From an uncultured Oscillospiraceae bacterium (GTDB lineage: Bacteria > Bacillota > Clostridia > Oscillospirales > Ruminococcaceae), in the NCBI GenBank assembly GCA_934481445.1, contig CAKSPC010000063.1, positions 1 to 11,084 on the forward strand: 11,084 nt of DNA, written 5' to 3'. The notes beneath the pieces were generated by a model. That model saw nothing but the letters and a program-made list of their open reading frames with translations. It searched no databases and was not told the origin of the DNA. Of the stretch, positions 5,288 through 11,084 are shown one piece after another (the first letter of the stretch is position 1; each line of letters opens with the position of its first letter). A program made the position numbers and the translations under genes.

Positions 5288-6736
5288 ATGGCATTTGATG
5301 AAAGCATTATAGATAAAATTCCTCCGAAGGAGCTTCTGCCGCAGACGGAGGATGGCCTTCCCGCCATAGACGGGCGGGTTTCCGTCACCGCCGACCCCGA
5401 GGGGATGCTGGCAAACATGGTGCTGTATGCCCCGCAGAACGGCGGCAGACCCATCACGACGGAAAAGGTTCTTGAAGAGCTCAAGAACAATGGCATAACC
5501 ACCGGCATAGATGAATTCGACATCAACGATATGATAGAAGCGCAGGTGTACGAAACACCAGTGTGCGTTGCGCGGGCGATTCCTCCGAAGCGCGGACAGA
5601 ACGGCTCCATCGTATATAAATTTGACAAGGATCACAAGCTTACCCCGCAGCGCGATGAATTCGGCATATGCAACTACCGCGAACTTAATTCCATCGTGCC
5701 GATACGCAAGGGGGAGATAATCGCGGTCATAACCCTGCCCACCGAGGGCACCCCGGGGGAAAATATCTACGGAAAACCCATCCCCGCGGAAGCGGGCATT
5801 CCCGCGAAATACACCGTCGGCAGGAACACTATGCTCACCGCCGACGAGAAAATGATCGTCGCCGCCTGCGACGGGCACATTCTTTTCAGCAAGGGCGGAT
5901 TTATCGTAGAGGATACCGTCACTGTTAAAACTGACCTCGACATCTCCATCGGAAACATCAATTTCTTCGGCGACGTGCATATCAAGGGCAACGTTATGGA
6001 GGGCTTCACCGTAAACGCGGGCAGGAACGTCCGCATAGACGGAAGCGTTTTCGGCGGTGAAATAATCGCGGGCGGAAAGGTCACGATAGTCGGCGGCTGC
6101 ATCGGCTCGACGGTGCGGTGCGAGGGCAGCGCAGACATAGGCTTCTGCGAAAATGCCACCATCCGCGCAGAGGGCAACGTGGTTTCAAAGCAGTTTGCAT
6201 TCTGCGATGTTTTCTGCTACGGCGCGCTCACCGCAAAAGGCACAAACGGCGTTATCGTCGGCGGAAAAATAACCTCCATGCATGACATAAACGCGGGCAT
6301 AATCGGCTCGGACAAATATACACCCACCGAAATAAACATCGGCGACGGCTCTGTGCTTTTCAACAAAAAATGCGAGGCGGAGGCGCTGCTCAAGGACGTA
6401 AAGAAATCTCTTGACAACGCCGTAAGGAACCTCGATTTCCTTAAATTCAGAAAGAAGCAGCAGGCGGGAATACTCACCGACGCCCAGCAGAAACAGGTCA
6501 AGGTGGAAACAAGGGCGAAGCTGCTCAATTCCATGCGCAAGAAAGAGCTCGAGGACGAGATACGCCAGCTCGACGAGGACATAAAAGGCAAGGACAATCT
6601 CTGCGCGAGGGTCACGGGGATAATCTACCCCGGTGCGAAGTTCTGCGTAAACTTCCTTACGCTGGAAATAACCGAAAAAACAAAGCGCTCCCGCGTAACC
6701 ATAGTCGACGATAAGCTTACGACCGTGTCAATGTGA
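5288..6736 (+). CDS. FapA/DUF342 family protein
   Basis: This is a 482-residue member of the FapA (DUF342, PF03961) family, a right-handed beta-helix protein type first named for flagellar assembly; its molecular role is poorly defined. Visible regions: an N-terminal domain to about 205, including GEIIAVITLPTEGTPGENIYGKPI (142-165), a glycine-spaced beta-helix at about 210-350 (FFGDVHIKGNV, GRNVRIDGSVFGGEIIAGG, GGCIGSTVRCEGSADIG), then a charged coiled-coil at about 360-435, and a small C-terminal beta segment. There is no signal peptide or membrane segment, so it is cytoplasmic. ATG 5288 has GGAGG (5276-5280) at ideal spacing. The gene sits between a HAD hydrolase and a glycoside hydrolase with gaps of 18 and 15 nt and no flagellar gene nearby, so a flagellar role is not supported here. 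Confidence 0.88.
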   Translation: MAFDESIIDKIPPKELLPQTEDGLPAIDGRVSVTADPEGMLANMVLYAPQNGGRPITTEKVLEELKNNGITTGIDEFDINDMIEAQVYETPVCVARAIPPKRGQNGSIVYKFDKDHKLTPQRDEFGICNYRELNSIVPIRKGEIIAVITLPTEGTPGENIYGKPIPAEAGIPAKYTVGRNTMLTADEKMIVAACDGHILFSKGGFIVEDTVTVKTDLDISIGNINFFGDVHIKGNVMEGFTVNAGRNVRIDGSVFGGEIIAGGKVTIVGGCIGSTVRCEGSADIGFCENATIRAEGNVVSKQFAFCDVFCYGALTAKGTNGVIVGGKITSMHDINAGIIGSDKYTPTEINIGDGSVLFNKKCEAEALLKDVKKSLDNAVRNLDFLKFRKKQQAGILTDAQQKQVKVETRAKLLNSMRKKELEDEIRQLDEDIKGKDNLCARVTGIIYPGAKFCVNFLTLEITEKTKRSRVTIVDDKLTTVSM

Positions 6737-6751
6737 CACACGGAGGATAAA

Positions 6752-9700
6752 ATGACCGCTAACACCATTCTGTTCAACGACAACTGGCAGTTCTGCCTGA
6801 CGGATATCGACGAAATAAAGGACATCGGCGAGCTTCCCGAAAGGCACTGGTACAACGTAGAGATACCGCACGACTGGCTCATAGGAAACACCGCGGAGCT
6901 TTATAAATCCGGCGAGGGCTGGTACAGAAAAACGCTGACCGCAGACGCCGAAATGCTCTCGGGCCGCGTGCTGATAAACTTTGACGGCGTTTACATGGAC
7001 AGCACGCTGTATGTAAACGGCAAGGAAGCCGGAGGAAACACCTACGGCTACTCCGCTTTTGAAATCGACATAACCGACCTGCTGCATGAGGGAGATAACA
7101 AATTGCTGGTAAGAGTGCGCCACCGCTCCCCGAATACCCGCTGGTACAGCGGCGCGGGCATTTTCCGCGATGTTGAGCTGAAAACCCGCCCCACGACATA
7201 CATCAAAACCAACGGCATATACATCCACAGCGACAGGCAGGAAAACGGCTCCTTTACCACTGAAATAGAAACCGGCATAGTCGGCGCGCCGACTGATATC
7301 CGCCTTACGCTGGAAGTCGTAGCTCCACACGGCGGCGTTATCGCGGGGTTTGAGCAGAAAGCTGTTTTCGGCGGCGGTGAGGAATGCTTCCTAAATACAT
7401 TCACCATCGACAACCCCATGATATGGGACATTGACACGCCGTTTGTATATACCATGAGAATATCCCTCTTCGGCGCGGACGGCGCGCTTCTTCACAGCGC
7501 GGAGGAATGCTTCGGTTATAAGACCGCGGAATTTATCCCCGAAAAGGGTCTTGTGCTGAACGGAAAGCAGATAAAGCTTCACGGCGTTTGTATGCACCAT
7601 GACCTCGGTGCGCTCGGCGCGGCGTATAATTTTCACGCGCTGCTCCGACAGCTTCGTACGATGAAGAATATGGGCGTAAATTCCATACGCACCTCTCACA
7701 ATATGCCCGTAAAGCAGCTTATGCAGATATGCGACAGGATAGGTCTGCTGGTGAACAGCGAAAGCTTTGATATGTGGGAAAATCCCAAGACGGAATACGA
7801 CAACGCGCGCTTCTTCAGGGAAACCGCCGAAACCGACGTTAAGAGCTGGGTGGAGCGCGACAGAAATCACCCTTCCCTGCTGATGTGGAGCATCGGCAAC
7901 GAAATAAGCGACACCAACGACCCACACGGCATCGAAATAACCAGGCGGCTGCGGGATTACGTCCACAAATACGACCCCAAGGGCAACGCCCCCGCGACGA
8001 TAGGCTCCAACTTCATGGGCAGCGAAAACGCACAGAAATGCTCGGATGAGCTGAAAATCGCAGGCTACAACTACTCTGAAAACCTCTATTCCAGGCACCA
8101 CGAGCAGTACCCAGACTGGACGATATACGGCAGCGAAACCGCTTCCGCGGTACGCAGCAGGGGCATATACCACTTTCCCGCAGAACTGCCGCTGTTGACT
8201 TATGAGGATCTTCAGTGCTCCTCGCTGGATAACAGCGTGGTCGGCTGGGGAAGCTCCGCGGCGAAGTCATGGCGGCTCGACCGCGACTGCGATTTCTGCG
8301 CGGGTCAGTACATCTGGACAGGCTTCGACTACATCGGCGAGCCCACGCCTTATTCCACAAAGAACAGCTATTTCGGCATTGTCGATACGGCGGGCTTCCC
8401 GAAAGATATCTACTATTTCTATCAGAGCGTATGGCTCCGCCCCGAAAAGCATCCGGTGCTTCATATCGTGCCGTCCTGCTGGGACTTCAACGAGGGGCAG
8501 AAGATAGATGTTATCATCTACAGCAACGCGCATTCCGTGGAGCTTTTCCTCAACGGAAGATCCCTCGGAATGCATGAAATGGCTCTTTCTGACAGCGAAG
8601 AAATGCGCGCGCATTACATCGTTCCGTTTGAAAAGGGCATACTAAGCGCAAAGGGCTACAGCGCCGACGGTGCGGTGATATCCGAGGACAGGGTGATATC
8701 CTGCGGCGACCCCGCAAAGATAATCATGAAAGCCGACAGGAGCACCATATCCTGCGACGGCAGGGATATGTCCTTTATCGAAATTTCCACTGTGGATAAG
8801 AACGGCATTGAGGTCGGAAACGCGCGCAATCGCATAAAGCTGGAGGTCAGCGGCGCGGGACGCCTTGTCGGTCTTGACAACGGCGACAGCACCGACTACG
8901 ACAGCTACAAGGGTGACAACAGGCGCCTTTTCAGTGGTAAGCTGCTTGCGATGATACAGTCCTCTGACGAAGAGGGCGAGATAACCATAAAGGCAAGCTC
9001 CGTCGGACTTGAGGGGGCGGAAATAGTCCTCGCGGCGGTGGAAGCAGCCTCCTGTACGGGCATAAACGTTGTAAAAGAAAACGCATTCCCCGTTGTTACG
9101 ACGGAATATACCGATGAAGTTCCCGTGAGAAAAATCGAGCTTAGCGGCGGCGGAAAACTCGACAGCGAACACCGCTCCGCAGTCGTGACCGCAAGGCTGT
9201 TCCCCGCGAATGCGACATACAATGAAATAACATGGAAAGTCATCCGCGAAACCGGAGTTGAAGTGCCGCTGGCGGAGATAGAGCCCACAGAAAACGGCGC
9301 CGTTATAACCGCAAGGGGCGACGGAGAATTCCTGCTGCGCGCTTCCGTAAGCAACGGCGGGGATATTCCGCAGGTGTACTGCGACCTGCCTTTCACCGTA
9401 ACGGGAATAGGCGCGGCGGTACGCAGCCCGTACGAATTTACCTCCGCCGTAACGCTGGACGACTCAGATATCCCCGTAAACTACATTGAGGACGGCGCCC
9501 TCGGCGGATTTGACGGCAGGACGGTCATGTTCTACGACAACTTTGACTTTGGAAAGACAGGCTCCGAGGAGATTCTTCTGCACATCGGCACCTGCTGCGA
9601 CGCTTCCGTGGAAATATGGGACGGCGACCCGGACAGCGGCGAGCTTATCGCGGGAGGAATATTCGCGAACAACGGACACTGGTGCGGATTTGCCCCACAG

Positions 9701-10180
9701 TCGTTCGCGCTTTCGCACAGGATACGCGGCGCTCACCGCATCAGCGTTGTTATCGACAGCCGCATTATCTTCGGCGGATTTGCGTTCGTACCGATAAACA
9801 GGGCGTTCGACGAGAATTTCACTGCAGAGTGCGACAGCATTTACGGCGACGACTTCGCCACCGAGGAAAGAAGCATCGTTAAGATAGGAAACAACGTTAT
9901 CCTGAACTATTCCGCGCTGGATTTCGGCACGGACGGGACAGATTCCATCGTTATAAACGGCGCAACGCCCAATCCCACAAATGCGGTCCAGCTTCGCTAT
10001 ACCCCCGCGGGCGGCGAACAGGCGAGCGTGTTCCTAGATTTTGCGCAGGCGGACGATCCCACCGAAAGAAAATTCAGTATCCCCGTGCTTACGGGCGTCA
10101 ACGACATAAGCTTCGTATTCCTCCCGGGAACAAAATTCGACTTCATAAGCTTCAGATTTGAAAAACGCTGCAATAAATAA
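6752..10180 (+). CDS. Glycoside hydrolase family 2 enzyme (beta-galactosidase-like) with C-terminal Ig-like and CBM-like modules
   Basis: This is a 1142-residue family 2 glycosidase that should release terminal beta-linked sugars (galactose most likely; glucuronide or mannoside not excluded). Domains in order: jelly-roll sugar-binding (about 5-148), Ig-like (about 150-258), TIM barrel (about 260-560) with HGVCMHHD (277-284), acid/base E384 in NHPSLLMWSIGNE, and nucleophile E462 in YGSETAS; a DUF4982-like domain (about 570-650), a further Ig-like C-terminal domain (about 655-765), a BIG2-like domain (about 790-885), and two successive beta-sandwich regions resembling family 6 carbohydrate-binding modules (about 893-1013 and 1016-1140). 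GGAGG (6742-6746) precedes ATG 6752. No signal peptide or lipobox is present, so it appears cytoplasmic despite its binding modules. It is the last gene of the operon; no hairpin terminator was found after it. Confidence 0.92.
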   Translation: MTANTILFNDNWQFCLTDIDEIKDIGELPERHWYNVEIPHDWLIGNTAELYKSGEGWYRKTLTADAEMLSGRVLINFDGVYMDSTLYVNGKEAGGNTYGYSAFEIDITDLLHEGDNKLLVRVRHRSPNTRWYSGAGIFRDVELKTRPTTYIKTNGIYIHSDRQENGSFTTEIETGIVGAPTDIRLTLEVVAPHGGVIAGFEQKAVFGGGEECFLNTFTIDNPMIWDIDTPFVYTMRISLFGADGALLHSAEECFGYKTAEFIPEKGLVLNGKQIKLHGVCMHHDLGALGAAYNFHALLRQLRTMKNMGVNSIRTSHNMPVKQLMQICDRIGLLVNSESFDMWENPKTEYDNARFFRETAETDVKSWVERDRNHPSLLMWSIGNEISDTNDPHGIEITRRLRDYVHKYDPKGNAPATIGSNFMGSENAQKCSDELKIAGYNYSENLYSRHHEQYPDWTIYGSETASAVRSRGIYHFPAELPLLTYEDLQCSSLDNSVVGWGSSAAKSWRLDRDCDFCAGQYIWTGFDYIGEPTPYSTKNSYFGIVDTAGFPKDIYYFYQSVWLRPEKHPVLHIVPSCWDFNEGQKIDVIIYSNAHSVELFLNGRSLGMHEMALSDSEEMRAHYIVPFEKGILSAKGYSADGAVISEDRVISCGDPAKIIMKADRSTISCDGRDMSFIEISTVDKNGIEVGNARNRIKLEVSGAGRLVGLDNGDSTDYDSYKGDNRRLFSGKLLAMIQSSDEEGEITIKASSVGLEGAEIVLAAVEAASCTGINVVKENAFPVVTTEYTDEVPVRKIELSGGGKLDSEHRSAVVTARLFPANATYNEITWKVIRETGVEVPLAEIEPTENGAVITARGDGEFLLRASVSNGGDIPQVYCDLPFTVTGIGAAVRSPYEFTSAVTLDDSDIPVNYIEDGALGGFDGRTVMFYDNFDFGKTGSEEILLHIGTCCDASVEIWDGDPDSGELIAGGIFANNGHWCGFAPQSFALSHRIRGAHRISVVIDSRIIFGGFAFVPINRAFDENFTAECDSIYGDDFATEERSIVKIGNNVILNYSALDFGTDGTDSIVINGATPNPTNAVQLRYTPAGGEQASVFLDFAQADDPTERKFSIPVLTGVNDISFVFLPGTKFDFISFRFEKRCNK

Positions 10181-10190
10181 CATACTATAT

Positions 10191-10218
10191 TGTAACCGTT
10201 TTGTAAGTAAATTGTAAC
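10191..10218 (+). promoter_or_regulatory. Triple TGTAA direct repeat, WalR-box-like
   Basis: TGTAAC (10191-10196), TGTAAG (10202-10207) and TGTAAC (10213-10218) are separated by exactly 5 nt each, an 11-nt period. The known WalR/YycF site is TGTWAH-N5-TGTWAH; the outer two copies match and the middle differs only at its last base. The array ends about 10 nt before the -35 box of an NlpC/P60-family gene, and WalR classically controls such genes. Another OmpR-family response regulator is the main alternative. Confidence 0.55.
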
Positions 10219-10228
10219 CTGTACGTTA

Positions 10229-10257
10229 TTGAAATATCAGTTGACATAGTGTATAAT
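10229..10257 (+). promoter_or_regulatory. Sigma-A promoter of the NlpC/P60-family gene
   Basis: TTGAAA (10229-10234), 17-nt spacer, TATAAT (10252-10257): one mismatch from consensus. A start near 10264 gives a leader of about 62 nt. A TTGACA at 10241-10246 lies inside this spacer, is too close to the -10 to serve it, and has no -10 of its own. Confidence 0.8.
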
Positions 10258-10325
10258 TAAGATAAACAGGTCGTAAGTGCCATCAGACACAAAAGTGTAG
10301 GCTGTTTACATACAGAGGTGACATT

Positions 10326-10955
10326 ATGAAAAACAATATTTTGCTTATTATCGCGGTGACGATTATTTCCATGGGAATAATCGCGGCGGTCATAGTTTTG
10401 AGTACTGTCGGGAAAAATTACGGCGAAAGTTCAAGCGGCAGCTCCTCCAATCCGGTGAGCATATCCGTGCCCGAAGAGGAGAGCAGCATGCCCGAAACTG
10501 AGCCCGCCGAAACAACCACCACCATAAAGGAAACCGAGGAAAACCAGCCGGTCGAGGACGACACGACAGAACCCGTCACTCCCGAAGCGGAGGGCATCAT
10601 TCTGACAGCGGAATCGCTGATCGGAACGCCGTTTGTCGACGGCGGCGAAACCCCCGACGGCTTTGATAATTCGGGATTTATATACTATGTGCTCCGCCAG
10701 AACGGCTATATCACCTGCCCGAGAGGCGTTTCCGCGCAGTCGCAGATGGGCATTGCCCTTGCATACGATGATCTGAAAAGCGGCGACCTTGTGTTCTTTA
10801 TTAATGACGGAAGCTCTGTTGCGGGCTTCGGCGGTATCTACATCGGCGACGGAAAGATGATCGCCTGCCTTATGCCCGGCACAGATGTGCGCGAGGTCGA
10901 TATTTCGGGAAATTATTATATTGAACATTTCTATGGCGGCGTAAGCCTGTCGTAA
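10326..10955 (+). CDS. Membrane-anchored NlpC/P60-fold protein lacking catalytic residues (pseudoenzyme)
   Basis: The 209-residue protein has an N-terminal hydrophobic helix (about 4-26) with no clear cleavage site, an acidic Ser/Thr/Pro/Glu-rich linker (about 33-88), and an NlpC/P60-type domain (about 92-205). Family features are AESLIGTPFVDGG (95-107), GFDNSGFIYYVLRQNG (112-127), LKSGDLVFF (150-158) and GGIYIGDGKMI (169-179). Active members are cell-wall endopeptidases with a Cys-His-His/polar triad. Here the Cys in DCSG is Asn115 (codon AAT), the His before the GIYIG strand is Phe168, and the third position in the usual MIHA motif is Ala180. The fold is retained but peptidase activity is not expected. 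AGAGGTG (10314-10320) is 5 nt before ATG 10326. It stands alone between its own promoter and a strong terminator. A wall-binding, scaffold or enzyme-regulating role outside the membrane is inferred. Confidence 0.85.
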   Translation: MKNNILLIIAVTIISMGIIAAVIVLSTVGKNYGESSSGSSSNPVSISVPEEESSMPETEPAETTTTIKETEENQPVEDDTTEPVTPEAEGIILTAESLIGTPFVDGGETPDGFDNSGFIYYVLRQNGYITCPRGVSAQSQMGIALAYDDLKSGDLVFFINDGSSVAGFGGIYIGDGKMIACLMPGTDVREVDISGNYYIEHFYGGVSLS

Positions 10956-10971
10956 TGCAGCGGAAAATTAC

Positions 10972-11010
10972 ATAAAAAAATCCCCCTCCTGCCGAGGGGG
11001 ATTTTTTTAT
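10972..11010. terminator. Strong bidirectional intrinsic terminator
   Basis: TCCCCCTC (10981-10988) pairs with GAGGGGGA (10994-11001) around loop CTGCC. The flanking A7 (10974-10980) and T7 (11002-11008) extend the perfect stem to 17 bp with the next two pairs. It therefore has a U-tract in both directions, and ends the NlpC/P60-like gene from the left and the convergent gene from the right. Confidence 0.93.
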
Positions 11011-11084
11011 GCCAGATGGAATATCTGAAGCAGAAACAGCCAGCTGAGTCCATAGTAAGTCACCACCGCCACAAGGTCGTTCAC
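11007..11084 (-). CDS. C-terminal end of a convergent gene, hydrophobic tail (partial)
   Basis: Reading leftward from the window edge, one minus-strand frame runs 25 codons without a stop and ends in TAA at 11009-11007, placed within the bidirectional terminator. The residues read VNDLVAVVTYYG then LSWLFLLQIFHLA, a hydrophobic stretch like a C-terminal transmembrane helix. The rest of the gene is outside the window. The call depends on the stop and terminator arrangement and on composition, since 25 residues cannot identify a family. Confidence 0.55.
   Translation of the reverse strand: MNDLVAVVTYYGLSWLFLLQIFHLA

Noticed and set aside
5096..5980. 294-codon minus-strand open frame opposite the HAD and FapA genes
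   Set aside because: It spans the junction of two well-supported genes and its translation shows no domain pattern.
7391..8173. 260-codon minus-strand open frame opposite the GH2 gene
   Set aside because: It is a shadow of the catalytic domain region, including the active-site motifs on the + strand.
10241..10246. TTGACA as the -35 of the NlpC/P60-like gene
   Set aside because: It lies only 5 nt from TATAAT, and no -10 occurs about 17 nt downstream; TTGAAA at 10229 has the correct spacing.

Overview
The window looks like chromosomal DNA of a Gram-positive gut Clostridia relative, most likely a Ruminococcus/Oscillospiraceae-type organism. This rests on moderate-to-high GC coding sequence with frequent ATA and CCC/CGC codons, AT-rich promoters of perfect sigma-A type, strong GGAGG ribosome sites, lipoprotein signal peptides, and a G/C-rich hairpin repeat block of a kind I associate with Ruminococcus genomes. 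The genus is an inference. No phage, transposase, CRISPR or RNA gene was seen.

Layout. Positions 1-140 hold a non-coding block of four hairpins, followed by a hairpin terminator at 183-212. A minus-strand operon (2685 down to 211) encodes a complete ABC importer of the sulfonate/nitrate/thiamine-precursor superfamily: lipoprotein substrate-binding protein, permease, ATPase. It has a perfect consensus promoter, a leader of about 185 nt containing an intrinsic terminator with a competing upstream pairing partner, and a stable hairpin between the first two genes. Next, also on the minus strand, is a CotH-kinase-family lipoprotein (4369-2948), whose weak terminator directly precedes the ABC promoter.

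An AT-rich divergent region (4370-4618) carries two further perfect promoters facing opposite ways and a palindrome at the likely transcript start of the rightward operon. That operon (4619-10180) encodes a HAD-family hydrolase/phosphatase (beta-phosphoglucomutase-like), a FapA/DUF342 polymer-like protein and a 1142-residue family 2 glycoside hydrolase. Gaps between genes are 18 and 15 nt. The hydrolase has no export signal, so it probably acts on imported oligosaccharides, with the HAD enzyme a possible partner for sugar phosphates. The role of the FapA protein here is unclear.

A separate plus-strand gene (10326-10955) encodes a membrane-anchored NlpC/P60-fold protein in which all three catalytic positions are replaced, so it is probably a pseudoenzyme. 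Upstream lie three TGTAA half-sites at 11-nt period, the arrangement used by WalR, the cell-wall regulator known to control NlpC/P60 hydrolases. A strong bidirectional terminator separates it from a convergent minus-strand gene, of which only the hydrophobic C-terminus is in the window.

The observations most worth following up are the NlpC/P60 pseudoenzyme with WalR-like control, the unclassified attenuator-like leader of the ABC operon, and the HAD-FapA-GH2 operon.
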